A stretch of DNA of 64,000 nt from Rugosimonospora acidiphila (GCF_039543385.1 NZ_BAABJQ010000040.1:1-64000), one strand, 5' to 3'. Counted from the first letter of the stretch, positions 1-9,010 are shown. Made by a program: numbers and translations. The notes: generated by a model from the sequence alone, not told the origin.

Positions 1-12
1 ACCCCACCGCCG

Positions 13-54
13 GCCGCGCCCCAATCCGATGTTCGCATCGGATCGGGGCGCGGC
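13..54. terminator. Long hairpin terminator with UUCG loop
   Basis: Bases 13-31 pair with 36-54: ten base pairs, one A-C mismatch (23/44), then eight base pairs, closed by a TTCG tetraloop. It lies just past the stop of the minus-strand channel gene and would work in either direction. There is no strong T-run, as is usual in actinomycetes. Confidence 0.8.
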
Positions 55-94
55 TCCGTCGTGCCGGCCCGTCGAGCGGGGCCGGCCGGTTGTC

Positions 95-1111
95 TCACGC
101 CGCCGCGACCGGCTCGGGGACCCGGGTGGCCGGCGCCGCCGTCGGCCCGGTCGATGGCGCCGCCGCCGGCGGCAGCAGTTGGCGGCGGACCAGGGCGAGG
201 GCGGTACGGGCGGCGATGCCGCCCACCAGCGCGGTGATCGCGGCCAGCACCAGGTAGGTGTACGCGGTGTGGCCCGCCGGGGCGCCCCACTCGATCCAGT
301 GCAGCGACGCGTTGGCCACGGCCGCCCAGCCGAAGGTGAAGGCCCAGAAGCTCGGGGCGAACCGCAGCCGCAGGAAAGCCGGCAGCAGCCGCAGTTGGGC
401 GAGGGCCATCAGCACCCCGTACCCGGCGAGGACGGCCGCGAAGGTGTCGATCCGGCCGCCGCGCAGCGAGAAGTACGCCAGGCTGGCCACCGCGGCGGGG
501 GCCACCTCGATCGCGATGGTCGGGAGGAGCGCCGCCGGCAGCGCCGGGCGGAAGATCAGCCGGCCGAGGATCAGGGAGCCGAGGATGATCCAGCAGATCA
601 GGCCGTAGCCGAGCATCGCCATGCCCAGCCGCTCCTGGTGGACCTGCCCGGCGGTGGCCGCCGCCACCAACCCGCCCGCGACGGTGGGCAGGAAGTAGCC
701 GGGGTGCAGCCGGTCGAAGTCGAGGTCGCGGTAGATGAGCTGCCCGGTGAACCAGGCGCCGTGGATGACCGTGAGCGCGAGGAACACGTCCACGAGCGCG
801 GTGCCGGCCCCGCCCGCGTGCGGGGCCACGCCCTCGCTGGCCAGCAGCATCGGGGTGATCAGGGCCAGTGACGCGAACGGCCCGGCGACCGGATCGACGA
901 GGTCGGCGGCCAGCCGCCCGCGGTGGGTGGCGGCGTGCGCCAGGTAGAAGCCGATCGTGACCGCCCACACGGCGGCGGCCACGGCGAGCATGACCTCGCC
1001 GACCCAGTGGGTGACATCGCCCTGCTCGCTGGCGGTCAGCCAGACGCCGGCCAGGCCGGCGATCCCGAAGGGCATGCCGAAGAAGTTCAGAGGGATGCGT
1101 GGTGCGCTCAT
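95..1111 (-). CDS. SLAC1/TehA-family anion channel or tellurite-resistance/dicarboxylate transporter
   Basis: A 338-residue protein that is almost entirely hydrophobic, with about ten predicted membrane segments, as in the SLAC1/TehA (TDT) family. The N-terminal NFFGMPFGIAGLAG and the later FAPSFWAFTFGWAA are typical pore-family segments. The family moves small anions or dicarboxylates across the plasma membrane. The C-terminus has a short Pro/Ala tail. The ATG has no Shine-Dalgarno sequence and lies seven bases after a -10 box, so the mRNA is probably leaderless. The substrate cannot be told from sequence. It stands alone, convergent on the hairpin at the window edge. Confidence 0.85.
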   Translation of the reverse strand: MSAPRIPLNFFGMPFGIAGLAGVWLTASEQGDVTHWVGEVMLAVAAAVWAVTIGFYLAHAATHRGRLAADLVDPVAGPFASLALITPMLLASEGVAPHAGGAGTALVDVFLALTVIHGAWFTGQLIYRDLDFDRLHPGYFLPTVAGGLVAAATAGQVHQERLGMAMLGYGLICWIILGSLILGRLIFRPALPAALLPTIAIEVAPAAVASLAYFSLRGGRIDTFAAVLAGYGVLMALAQLRLLPAFLRLRFAPSFWAFTFGWAAVANASLHWIEWGAPAGHTAYTYLVLAAITALVGGIAARTALALVRRQLLPPAAAPSTGPTAAPATRVPEPVAAA

Positions 1112-1118
1112 GGTTGCG

Positions 1119-1147
1119 ACTGTAAGCAGTTAGAACGCAACCACCAA
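1119..1147 (-). promoter_or_regulatory. Promoter of the SLAC1-type gene (leaderless)
   Basis: On the minus strand: TTGGTG (1142-1147), a 17-base spacer, then TACAGT (1119-1124), with the ATG seven bases further on. This spacing predicts transcription starting at or next to the start codon. Confidence 0.55.
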
Positions 1148-1224
1148 GTGATCAGGGGCGGTTTGTTGAGCCCGTCACAGGTTCGACGGTAACCACCGCC
1201 TTGTGGCGGTCGTCCCCGATCGAC

Positions 1225-1274
1225 GGTGTCAAGAAGATGGTTGACACCTTCGTGCCGTCAACTATTCTGTTTGT
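1225..1274 (+). promoter_or_regulatory. Consensus promoter with inverted repeat over the -35
   Basis: TTGACA (1241-1246), a 16-base spacer and TATTCT (1263-1268) lead to a GTG start at 1275, six bases later, so the transcript is predicted to be leaderless. An inverted repeat, GGTGTCAA (1225-1232) and TTGACACC (1241-1248), covers the -35 box and is a candidate operator. Confidence 0.7.
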
Positions 1275-2039
1275 GTGCCGGATGTGCCGCAGCTCAGAGA
1301 TCTCGTCGGTCAAGTCATCCTCCGCGGCATCGATCGCCCTCGGGATCCGTTGGCCCAGCTCGACGATGCCGAGCGGCTGGCCGCGGAGCTGTCGGTGCTG
1401 GGCGAGCGGCTGGTGGGCTACTTCGTGGAGCAGGCCCGGGCCGAGGGCTTCTCCTGGGCCGACATCGGCGCCCGCAAGGGCATCAGCCGCCAGGCCGCGC
1501 AGCAGCGGTATGCGCCGTACATCTCCCGGCTCACGCTCGCCGAGCTCACCGCCGCCGGCGCGCTGGCGGACTTCGGGCCCCGGGCCATGGCCTGCCTTCA
1601 TGCCGCCACGCGGTACGCCCGCGGCCGGGACGCCCTGGGCACCGAGCAGCTGCTCCTGGCCATCCTCGACGACACCGGCGGGCTCGCCGTCAAGGCCCTC
1701 ACCGCCCTCGGTGCCCCGCCCGGGGCACTTCGCACCGCCCTCACCCCGATGACCGGCACCGTGCCGGCTGCGTCGGCCAGCGCGACGAGCACGGCCGGCG
1801 CAGCGGAAGTGGACACGTCCGCCCTGCTGACCGACGACGCCCGCCGCGCCCTGGACGCCGCGGCCGCCGAAGCCCACGCCTCCGGGCACGAGGTGGCCGC
1901 CGCTCATCTCCTCCTCGGCCTGCTCCGTAACCCGGCCAGCTCGGCCGGCAAGCTCCTCGCGGCCCACGGTGTCACCCGCGCCGCCGCCGCCCGCCAGATC
2001 AAGGACCACCTCAACCGCTATCTGCAGGGAAGTGCCTGA
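1275..2039 (+). CDS. Clp N-domain protein with N-terminal helix-turn-helix
   Basis: 254 residues. The N-terminal part (about 1-80) includes a helix-turn-helix-like stretch (FSWADIGARKGISRQAAQQR). The rest holds two Clp-N-type repeats (about 95-145 and 175-245, with LGTEQLLLAIL and VAAAHLLLGLL), the module that Clp ATPases use to bind adaptors and substrates. There is no AAA+ ATPase domain, so it is not a Clp unfoldase. It may be a regulator or adaptor. GTG at 1275 is chosen because it sits at the predicted transcription start. The stop overlaps the ATG of the next gene (TGATG), so the two are translationally coupled. Confidence 0.8.
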   Translation: MPDVPQLRDLVGQVILRGIDRPRDPLAQLDDAERLAAELSVLGERLVGYFVEQARAEGFSWADIGARKGISRQAAQQRYAPYISRLTLAELTAAGALADFGPRAMACLHAATRYARGRDALGTEQLLLAILDDTGGLAVKALTALGAPPGALRTALTPMTGTVPAASASATSTAGAAEVDTSALLTDDARRALDAAAAEAHASGHEVAAAHLLLGLLRNPASSAGKLLAAHGVTRAAAARQIKDHLNRYLQGSA

Positions 2040-2929
2040 TGGAACTGTCCAAGGCCCTCGACTCCCTCCCCACGACCTGCTTGATGGTCATCAAGGACGG
2101 CAAGACCGTCTACGAGTACGGCGACCCCACCGAAGTCAGCTACCTGGCTTCGGTCCGCAAAAGCATCCTCTCCCTCCTCTATGGACGCCCGGTCACCGAC
2201 GGCGTCATCACCCTGCAGAGCACCCTGGAAGACCTCGGCATCGACGACGTCCAGGGCCTGCTGCCGCGCGAGCGCCGAGCCACCGTCCATGACCTGCTGA
2301 CCGGTCGCTCCGGCGTCTACCACCCGGCCGCGAGCCCGACCGGCCTCGAAGCGCTACTCCCCGAACGGGGCACGGTCGAGCCCGGCACCGAGTTCCACTA
2401 CACCGCGTGGGACGCCAACGCCCTCGGCACGATCTACGAGCGGCAGACCGGCCGGCGGGTGTTCGACGCGGTCGCCGAGGATCTGGCCGGGCCGCTCGGG
2501 TTCCAGGACTTCGACCCCGCCCGCCAACGCCTGCTCGGCCGCCCGGAGATCTCGCGGCACCTGGCCCACCACCTGTTCCTCTCCGCCCGCGACTTGGCCC
2601 GGATCGGGCTCCTCGTGCTGGCGGGGGGACGTGGCCTGGTCCCGCGGCAGTGGCTGACCCAGAGCCTGACGCCGTACGCGAAGAACTATGGCTATCAGTG
2701 GTGGCTGCCCCGGCTTTCCCAGGGCCAGGCCTTCATGTCGATCGGCAACTTCGGCCAGTTCCTGCTCGGAGTTCCCGAGCGGGACCTCGTCGTGGTGCAC
2801 CGGGTCGCCGTCCCAGACGAACTGGCGATCGCCCGCAACAACGCCGGCGCCGACGTCGCCATCCAAGGGGTGACCCACAGCGAGTTCGCCCGGATCGGCC
2901 AGCTCATCCTGCGCAGTGACTGGGCCTGA
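2039..2929 (+). CDS. Serine hydrolase of the beta-lactamase class C / penicillin-binding-like family
   Basis: 296 residues with no signal peptide, so probably cytoplasmic. The catalytic SxxK motif is SVRK (near residue 39). A second conserved block, FHYTAWDANALGTIYE (near residue 120), lies where the YxN motif of class C enzymes is found. Members hydrolyse esters, amides or D-amino-acid peptides. True beta-lactamase activity is unlikely without export. It is coupled to the upstream Clp-N protein through a one-base stop-start overlap, which suggests a shared function that I cannot name. Confidence 0.8.
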   Translation: MELSKALDSLPTTCLMVIKDGKTVYEYGDPTEVSYLASVRKSILSLLYGRPVTDGVITLQSTLEDLGIDDVQGLLPRERRATVHDLLTGRSGVYHPAASPTGLEALLPERGTVEPGTEFHYTAWDANALGTIYERQTGRRVFDAVAEDLAGPLGFQDFDPARQRLLGRPEISRHLAHHLFLSARDLARIGLLVLAGGRGLVPRQWLTQSLTPYAKNYGYQWWLPRLSQGQAFMSIGNFGQFLLGVPERDLVVVHRVAVPDELAIARNNAGADVAIQGVTHSEFARIGQLILRSDWA

Positions 2930-2974
2930 AACGCGCGGACCGGGTGAGGTTTTGGACCGGTTGTCCGATCCGGC

Positions 2975-2998
2975 CCCGAGAGCCCGGCCGATCTCGGG
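2975..2998. terminator. Weak hairpin terminator
   Basis: CCCGAGA (2975-2981) pairs with TCTCGGG (2992-2998) across a ten-base loop, 45 bases after the serine hydrolase stop. Confidence 0.4.
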
Positions 2999-3015
2999 TC
3001 GCCGCCCGGTCGTTG

Positions 3016-3045
3016 TTGGCAGCGTCTTTGAATGAGACCTAACAT
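3016..3045 (+). promoter_or_regulatory. Possible promoter of the CGNR regulator
   Basis: TTGGCA (3016-3021), an 18-base spacer and TAACAT (3040-3045), about 75 bases before the CGNR start. Confidence 0.4.
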
Positions 3046-3119
3046 GGAACCCGATGGCCCGGCTCGGGTTGCCCGTCAATCCGGTTAGTGCGCGGCCCTC
3101 GAGTCAGTAGGAGGTGGCC

Positions 3120-3704
3120 GTGCCGAACCGGACCGAATCGAGCCCACTGGTCCAGCCGGCGACCGCGGATCTGGTCATCGGCTTCGTCAACACGCGCGCC
3201 AACACCGCCGGGTACCGGGAGAGGCTGGGCGACGCGGACGGGCTGCGGGCGTGGATGGACCGCGGCGGCCTGAACGACCCGACCGCGCACGTGACCGACG
3301 CCGATTCGGCCACCGCGCGCGAACTGCGCGACGCGCTGCTGAGCTTGCTGCTGGTCCACTCGGGCGACCTAGACCCCGACGCCGAGCGGCTGCGTGACGC
3401 CGAGCGTCACCTGGGCGACCTGGCCGAGCGGTACCCGCTGGTCAGCGTGGTGGGTGCCGGCGGCGTGGCGCTGCGGCCCGCCCAGGGCGGGGTGCCGGGC
3501 GTCTTCGGCTCGCTGCTCGCCGCGCTCACCGAGCTCGCCCAGACGGGTGCCTGGCAGCGGATCAAGGCATGCCGGGATCTGACCTGCCACCTCGCGTTCT
3601 TCGACCGCACCCGCAACGGCTCGGCCGTGTACTGCAGCCCCAACTGCGGCTCCCGGTCGTCGATGCGCGCGTACCGGCAGCGCAAGAGCCGGCCGATCGC
3701 CTGA
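3120..3704 (+). CDS. ABATE/CGNR zinc-finger transcriptional regulator
   Basis: 194 residues. The N-terminal about 140 residues fit the ABATE stress-induced domain (opening with ADLVIGFVNTRAN). The C-terminal about 45 residues form a CGNR-type zinc finger with four cysteines in the order C-x4-C ... C-x3-C followed by a basic AYRQRKSR tail. The signature here reads CGSR instead of CGNR. The family binds DNA and is common in actinomycetes. An in-frame GTG at 3114 overlaps the ribosome site, so GTG 3120 with AGGAGG five bases upstream is preferred. Confidence 0.8.
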   Translation: MPNRTESSPLVQPATADLVIGFVNTRANTAGYRERLGDADGLRAWMDRGGLNDPTAHVTDADSATARELRDALLSLLLVHSGDLDPDAERLRDAERHLGDLAERYPLVSVVGAGGVALRPAQGGVPGVFGSLLAALTELAQTGAWQRIKACRDLTCHLAFFDRTRNGSAVYCSPNCGSRSSMRAYRQRKSRPIA

Positions 3705-3794
3705 CGCGGGCGGTTCACGCCCGTCGCGACTCGGACGGCCGCCCCTTCCGGCGTGGCGCTATGCCCGGAATTTTCTGCGACTTACCATTCTGCA

Positions 3795-4919
3795 GTGACC
3801 GACGTTGATCGCCGGATTGATCCGGCCGCTGGTGACGAGGTGGCCACCACGATCGGGGTCGAGGAGGAGTTCCACCTCGTCGATCCGAAAACCGGCGCCC
3901 TCGCGCCGACGGCGCCGCGCATCGTGCGGGCACCCGCCGAGGTGGAGCCCGAACTGCACCGTTCGCAGATCGAGACGGCCAGCCGGGTGCACCGGGACAT
4001 CGACGCGCTGCGCCGCGACCTGGCGCAGCGGCGGCGGGACCTGATCGCCGCGGCGCACCGGCTGGGTCTGGCGGCGGTGGCCAGCGGTACCGTGCCGGCG
4101 TCCGGTATCGCCGCGGCCGGGGTGTACCCGAAGCCGCGCTACGAGTGGCTGGCGCACGAGTACCGGCAACTCGTCGAGGAGCAGCAGGTGTGCGCCTGCC
4201 AGGTGCAGGTCGGCGTGCCGGACCGGGACCTGGCGGTGCGCGTCGCCCGGCGGATACAGGGCTGGCTGCACGTGCTGCTCGCGCTGTCCGCCGGCTCGCC
4301 CACCTTCCATGCGGTGGACACCGGGTACGCGTCGTACCGCACGGTGGCGATCTCCCGGTGGCCCACCGTGGGGCCGCTACCCGAGGTGACATGTGCCCGG
4401 GAGTACGACGACACGGTGGCCGCGCTGATGCTCAGCGGCGTGATCAGCGATCCCGGGATGATCTACTTCGACGTCCGCCCATCCGCCCGGTACCCGACCG
4501 TGGAGATCCGCGTCGCCGACGCCTGCCCGCTGCTGGACGACGTCATCCTGCTCGCCGTGCTGGGCCGGGCGCTGGTCTCCGCCGCGGCCCGCGAGGAGGC
4601 GACCGGCAAGCCGTTACCGGAGGTCCGCACGGTCATGCTGCGCGCGGCGACCTGGCGAGCCGCCCGTTCCGGGCTGAGCGGGGAACTGGTCGACCCGCTG
4701 GGCGCCGCCGCCGTCCCGGCCCGGCAGGCGGTCCGCGCGCTGCTCGACCATTTGCGCCCCGAACTGGAGCACCACGGCGACTGGGACACGGCCGACGAGC
4801 TGACCCGTGCGCTGCTGCGGCGAGGCACCTCGGCCCAGCGGCAGCGCGCGGTACTGCGCCGCGGCGGATCCTTCGTCGAGATGGTCAACGAGGTGATCCG
4901 GGAGACCGAGGAGGGCTGA
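3795..4919 (+). CDS. Carboxylate-amine ligase, YbdK / glutamate-cysteine ligase 2 family
   Basis: 374 residues from GTG 3795. An in-frame ATG at 3753 would add 14 residues that look non-coding. The protein opens with the family's TIGVEEEFHLVDP metal/ATP-binding block, followed by ASGTVPAS and a C-terminal region ending in a conserved GGSFVEMVN-like stretch. Family members join a carboxylate to an amine in an ATP-dependent way. YbdK shows weak glutamate-cysteine ligase activity in E. coli. It is convergent with the next gene, with only 36 bases between stops. Confidence 0.85.
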   Translation: MTDVDRRIDPAAGDEVATTIGVEEEFHLVDPKTGALAPTAPRIVRAPAEVEPELHRSQIETASRVHRDIDALRRDLAQRRRDLIAAAHRLGLAAVASGTVPASGIAAAGVYPKPRYEWLAHEYRQLVEEQQVCACQVQVGVPDRDLAVRVARRIQGWLHVLLALSAGSPTFHAVDTGYASYRTVAISRWPTVGPLPEVTCAREYDDTVAALMLSGVISDPGMIYFDVRPSARYPTVEIRVADACPLLDDVILLAVLGRALVSAAAREEATGKPLPEVRTVMLRAATWRAARSGLSGELVDPLGAAAVPARQAVRALLDHLRPELEHHGDWDTADELTRALLRRGTSAQRQRAVLRRGGSFVEMVNEVIRETEEG

Positions 4920-4955
4920 CGCCTTCCGCGCCGGTTCGGGCGGAGGAGGGCCCGG

Positions 4956-5837
4956 TCAGCCGGACTTGACGATCGTCGCGCAGCGCTGGATCGCGGACCG
5001 CCGGATGTCCAGCGGCGTGTGCGACTTGGCGGAGATCATCATGGCCACCGCGTCGGGGCCGAGGCGGTCGGCGAACGCGATCGCCTCGTCGTGGCCCATC
5101 GGGGTGGTCTGCCAGGTGTTGTGGCACACCGCGTTGTCGGCCGCTGGCCGGGGGCCTCCGGCGGACAGCACCTCGTCGACGAAGATGCCGTACATCATGA
5201 ACTCCGAGATGTGCAGCTGCGCGGTGAACGCGTCGAGCCAGTCCCGCCCGGTCGTCTCCTGGATCCGCTGCTGCATCGCGCGCACCACGGCCGGCTCCCA
5301 GAAGTTGAACGACGACACGTAGTCGGGCAGCGGGGGAGGGGGCGCGGCGGGCAACCCGAACAGCTCACGCGCCACCCGATGCCAGATCAGGTGGCGCTCC
5401 ATGCCGGCGTTGACCCCGTTGTCCTCGCGGTACAGCAGCCGCTGCCCGCCGCTTTCGAACCGCCGCGCGTTCACGGGCCGCACCAGCACCACATCGGAGT
5501 CGGCCACGAGCACCACGTCGGCGTCCAGCCGCCCGGCGGCAGCGATCTTGATGGCCTGCTGAGTGATCCAGCCGCGTACCGGTGGCCACGGCCGCCGCGC
5601 GTTGACGTAGGAGTCGCCCTTGCCGATGCGCACGTAGCGCCGCGGCATCAGCTCGGCGCTCGTGAAGATCCGGCAGCGTGGCCCCTCGTACCGCGAGAAC
5701 AGCGGCTTGTCGCTCTCCGGAACGAAGACGTGGTGCACGGTGTCGTCCGGGGTGAATTCAAGGACCGACCGGTGCAGATCGGCGAAGATCTCCGCATCGC
5801 CCCGGAAGCTCGGCGTGATCACGGCCAGTTCGCTCAT
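4956..5837 (-). CDS. Putative glycosyltransferase-like protein (DUF6492 type)
   Basis: 293 residues. It begins with ELAVITPSFRGD, a typical nucleotide-sugar-binding start, and carries VLVADSDVVLV near residue 118, a DxD metal-site motif. This fits the DUF6492 family of glycosyltransferase-like proteins, which often sit near cell-surface polysaccharide genes. No such neighbours are present here. An upstream ATG at 5858 would add seven residues. ATG 5837 is preferred because GGGAG lies upstream of it. The substrate is unknown. Confidence 0.65.
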   Translation of the reverse strand: MSELAVITPSFRGDAEIFADLHRSVLEFTPDDTVHHVFVPESDKPLFSRYEGPRCRIFTSAELMPRRYVRIGKGDSYVNARRPWPPVRGWITQQAIKIAAAGRLDADVVLVADSDVVLVRPVNARRFESGGQRLLYREDNGVNAGMERHLIWHRVARELFGLPAAPPPPLPDYVSSFNFWEPAVVRAMQQRIQETTGRDWLDAFTAQLHISEFMMYGIFVDEVLSAGGPRPAADNAVCHNTWQTTPMGHDEAIAFADRLGPDAVAMMISAKSHTPLDIRRSAIQRCATIVKSG

Positions 5838-6259
5838 GGACGGCGGGCTCCCATTCATCGGCTGATCGTCGGGTCTGCGGGCGGACGCCGTCCGTCCACG
5901 ATGGACCGGAGGTGCGGTCGGCGGGATCGGGCAGGCGGTCAGCGCGAATCGGTGTCCCGTAGATAGTCACCCACCCGCGCGGACCCGGCATCGGTAGTTC
6001 GGCCGGAGCGGCTATCCGTAACTTGACAGCTTCAATCCGTAGCGCCAGGAGGGCGCCCGGGACCGGCGGGTGGCTCGATCAGACGGACGAGGACGCGGCC
6101 ACCTCCCCGGCGAACCAGGGCAGCGGCGCGGCCGGCCCGAACAGTCGGCCGGGAAGAATGGCGGCGTCGGCCATGACGGGGACCCTACGGCAAACGGCGG
6201 GGGACAGCGCCACCTACCGGCCGCGGTGTCCTCATTAGGGTGCCCCTGGATCTAGCGCG
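5838..6259. other. Intergenic region without a supported gene
   Basis: Short open frames exist (for example around 6023-6238 on the plus strand), but they have arginine/proline-rich, low-quality translations and no ribosome site. I see no convincing promoter or RNA structure. It must contain the promoter for the minus-strand putative glycosyltransferase. Confidence 0.4.
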
Positions 6260-7174
6260 CTACTGGCCGCGCTCGGCCAGCAGTTGGATGCCCGAGCGGT
6301 CGATCAGCAGCAGCGACGGGGCGAGTTCGTTGGTCGGGTACGGCGAGGAGAGCACCATCTGCCGCAGCGTCTCCGGCCAGCCCGACCCGGCCCCGGCGAC
6401 GGCCAGCTCGTCCGGGCCGGGCAGCGCCACGACGATCCGCTCGTCCCCCAGCAACTGCGACATCCGCTGATGGAAGTCGGGCAGCGCCACCGCCGAGGCG
6501 GCCATGCCGCCCGCCCGGCGCATGGTCAGCAGTTGGCCCTGCTCCGCGGCGTGGGAGTCGATCCGCAGCCCGCGCCGCAGCCCGTCGGCCGCCTGCCCGA
6601 ACAGTTCGGGCAGCGGCGGCGAGCCGGCCTGCCGGTGACCCTCGTTGGTCAGGTGGTTCATGCCGATGTTGCCGTTCGGGGTCTGCCCGACCGTGGCCAA
6701 CGCGAAGAACAGCCGCTCCTGGACCAGCGCCCAGTACGGCATGGTCGAGCGCATCAGCGGCGTGTTCGGCGCCGACGCGCTCCACAGCACCGGCAGCAGC
6801 TCGCCGTGCTCCCGAACGTGCTCCATCCGGCCGACCGCGTCCTGGGCCTCCTGCCGCTGCTGGGCCTGCTGGATCGCCTGCCCCGCACTGGCGAACGCCG
6901 ACGCCCAGTCGCCGTTGGTGGGCCGCGAGAAGCTGTGCGACAGCCTCGCCCGCGGGAAGGTCACGGCGATGAAGTGGTTGTCGTCGTCCGAGACCTCCCA
7001 CTCGCTGTAGATCTCGGAGACCTCGTCGGGCCGCGCCTGGTACTCCCGCGACACCTGCGCCCAGGCCCGCCGCGCGCAGTCGTCGGCCTGGGTCGGGCCG
7101 GCCGCCATGGCGTGCTCGCCCTCGCCGCGGGCCAGCAGGAAAACCATCATGTTCGTGGTCGGGTCGGCGTTCAC
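6260..7174 (-). CDS. Protein of unknown function
   Basis: 304 residues, soluble, with no signal peptide and no motif I recognise. GTG 7174 has a strong GAGGAGG ribosome site. The N-terminal part is acidic and aromatic-rich (about 45-75). The middle contains a Gln/Ala-rich helix (AIQQAQQRQEAQDA). The C-terminal half includes LLGDERIVVALPGPDELAVAG, which looks like an alpha/beta domain. It may belong to a family of uncharacterised actinomycete proteins. No function is proposed. Confidence 0.7.
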   Translation of the reverse strand: MNADPTTNMMVFLLARGEGEHAMAAGPTQADDCARRAWAQVSREYQARPDEVSEIYSEWEVSDDDNHFIAVTFPRARLSHSFSRPTNGDWASAFASAGQAIQQAQQRQEAQDAVGRMEHVREHGELLPVLWSASAPNTPLMRSTMPYWALVQERLFFALATVGQTPNGNIGMNHLTNEGHRQAGSPPLPELFGQAADGLRRGLRIDSHAAEQGQLLTMRRAGGMAASAVALPDFHQRMSQLLGDERIVVALPGPDELAVAGAGSGWPETLRQMVLSSPYPTNELAPSLLLIDRSGIQLLAERGQ

Positions 7175-7233
7175 CGGCGGACCTCCTCGTCGTCCCGCGA
7201 AAGGTACCCGATCGAGGGATCACGAGGGGCGGT

Positions 7234-7275
7234 GGTGCGGCGGGGACGGTGCGGCGGGGACGGTGCGGCCGGGAC
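7234..7275. repeat. Three tandem copies of a 14-bp repeat
   Basis: The unit GGTGCGGCGGGGAC occurs at 7234-7247 and 7248-7261, and with one change at 7262-7275, in the gap between divergently transcribed genes. Confidence 0.8.
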
Positions 7276-7401
7276 GGACGACGGCGCCCGCGCCGGCTTT
7301 TGTCGATGAGTACGTTCCGCGTGGCCCCGCCATCGCCTCACGGAGGTTGATCACCTACCTTCATCCGGTCCCATCGACGACTCCTCACCATCGGGGGCCC
7401 C

Positions 7402-8775
7402 ATGCGCGCGTCACGCGTCGCTATCGTCGCGATCGCGACCCTCACCGCCACCCTGGCGATCCCACCCGCCATCGCCATCGCGGCGGCGCCGCACGCTGCC
7501 GTCATCGACAGCGCCGGTGCCTACTACCCACTGGCCACCAACCGGATGCTCGACACCCGGGTCGGCAACGGCGCGCAGGGGCCGGTCGGCCCCGGCGGCG
7601 TCGTGCGGCTGCAGGTCGACGGCCGGGGCGGCGTGCCGTCCAGCGGCGTGTCGGCGGTCGTGCTCAATGTGACGGTCACCAGCCCGACCGCCGCCAGCTA
7701 CCTCACCCTCTGGCCGGACGGCGACGCCCGCCCCACGGTCTCCGACCTCGACTTCCCGGCCGGCTGGACCGGGGCCAACGAGGCGACCGTGAGCGTCGGC
7801 CCGAACGGCGAGGTGGACATCTACAACCACGCCGGCAACGTGCAGATCATCGCCGACGTGGTCGGCTTCTACGCCGCGGACAACACGCCCGCCGCCACCC
7901 TGGGCGCCGGCCTGGAGTACCGGGATCTCGCCGACCACGAGCAGCGCCTGGAGGACACCCGCAACGACGGCAAGACGCTGTCCGGTGGGTCCTCGCTGGA
8001 ACTGGCGGCAGGCTTCTTCGACCCCGCCTACTACCCGAACGTCCAGGCGCTGGTGGTGACCGTGACGGCGGTGGGTCCGACCGGAAGCGGTTTCCTGACC
8101 GCGTGGGACGGGCAGGGCGATCCGCCGACAACCAGCTCCACGCTCAACTTCAGCGCGGGCAAGACCGTGGCGAACACCGCCATCGTGCCCACGTCCTCCT
8201 GCACCATCGATCCGTCGTGCGCCGGGGAGCCGGAGATCGGCATCTACAACGCGCTGGGCAGCAAGACCAATGTCCTCGTCGACCTCGTGGGTTACTACGA
8301 AGACGCGACCGCCGACGGTGCGCGGTTCGAGGCGATCGACCCGGTGCGCATCGCCGACACCCGTACCGGGCTCGGCGGGGCCGGGACGTTCGGCCCGAAG
8401 CACCTCGGCACCTTCACGGCGCCGAGCTCGTTCTCGAACGTCGGGGGGCTGGCGGCCAACGTCACCGCCGTCGCGCCGACCGCCGACACCTACCTGACGA
8501 TCTGGGAGGTGGGCGACGGGCAGCCGCCCACCAGCAACCTGGACCCGGCCAAGGGATCGACCGTGGCCAACACGGCGCAGATCGTGCGGGGGAACGAGGC
8601 GTGGCAGTACAACGCCTACAATTTCGCCGGCAACGTCGACATCCTGATCGACATTCAGGGCGTCTTCGTCGGGCCGGGCGAGTCGTACCCCGCACGCCAG
8701 GCGGACGGCCCCGCGGTCGACCCGGGCGCGACGGTGGTCGCGGTGCGCAACGCGCGCGGCTGGCCCGTCGCTTGA
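7402..8775 (+). CDS. Secreted protein with three beta-rich repeats
   Basis: 457 residues. A signal peptide (hydrophobic about 6-28, then AIAAAPHA) is followed by three homologous repeats of about 120-135 residues. Each runs from a DTR motif (LDTRVG, EDTRND, ADTRTG) through VVLNVTVTSPTAASYLTLW-like strands to a closing DVVGFY / DLVGYY / DIQGVF. The repeated architecture is common in secreted actinomycete proteins of unknown role, possibly in adhesion or carbohydrate contact. There is no LPXTG motif or C-terminal anchor, so it should be released or bound non-covalently. A strong hairpin terminator follows immediately. Confidence 0.8.
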   Translation: MRASRVAIVAIATLTATLAIPPAIAIAAAPHAAVIDSAGAYYPLATNRMLDTRVGNGAQGPVGPGGVVRLQVDGRGGVPSSGVSAVVLNVTVTSPTAASYLTLWPDGDARPTVSDLDFPAGWTGANEATVSVGPNGEVDIYNHAGNVQIIADVVGFYAADNTPAATLGAGLEYRDLADHEQRLEDTRNDGKTLSGGSSLELAAGFFDPAYYPNVQALVVTVTAVGPTGSGFLTAWDGQGDPPTTSSTLNFSAGKTVANTAIVPTSSCTIDPSCAGEPEIGIYNALGSKTNVLVDLVGYYEDATADGARFEAIDPVRIADTRTGLGGAGTFGPKHLGTFTAPSSFSNVGGLAANVTAVAPTADTYLTIWEVGDGQPPTSNLDPAKGSTVANTAQIVRGNEAWQYNAYNFAGNVDILIDIQGVFVGPGESYPARQADGPAVDPGATVVAVRNARGWPVA

Positions 8776-8778
8776 CAA

Positions 8779-8814
8779 GGTCGAGGGCCGTCCCGTGCGG
8801 GGCGGCCCTCGACC
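8779..8814. terminator. Strong hairpin terminator
   Basis: A perfect 12-bp stem: GGTCGAGGGCCG (8779-8790) with CGGCCCTCGACC (8803-8814), across a 12-base loop that can itself pair. It begins four bases after the secreted protein's stop codon and serves both strands. Confidence 0.85.
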
Positions 8815-8815
8815 G

Positions 8816-9010
8816 TTATCGGGGTTCGGCGCGGTCCAGGTGCCGGTGGCGGGCCATGGCGGCGAGCCAGTCGTCGTCGCCGATCGGGGTGAGCACGAAG
8901 CGGGTGATCATGCGCTGGCCGCCCGCGCGTGACCGGCGCGCACCCGTACCCGGTGCGAGTACCAGCGTGCCGGCGGCGGTGGCCAACTCCGAGATCGTGC
9001 CCCAGTCCAT
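8816..9010 (-). CDS. Small protein, possibly a truncated remnant
   Basis: 64 residues. The start DWGTISELATAAGTLVLA resembles the N-terminus of a longer actinomycete membrane-anchored family in which this helix is followed by more residues of a coiled region. Here the helix breaks off at PGTGARR. A GGGGG run precedes the ATG. It could be a real small gene or a decayed 5' end. Confidence 0.35.
   Translation of the reverse strand: MDWGTISELATAAGTLVLAPGTGARRSRAGGQRMITRFVLTPIGDDDWLAAMARHRHLDRAEPR

Noticed and set aside
6023..6238. 71-codon open frame in the 5.8-6.3 kb gap
   Set aside because: No ribosome site and a composition typical of non-coding GC-rich DNA.
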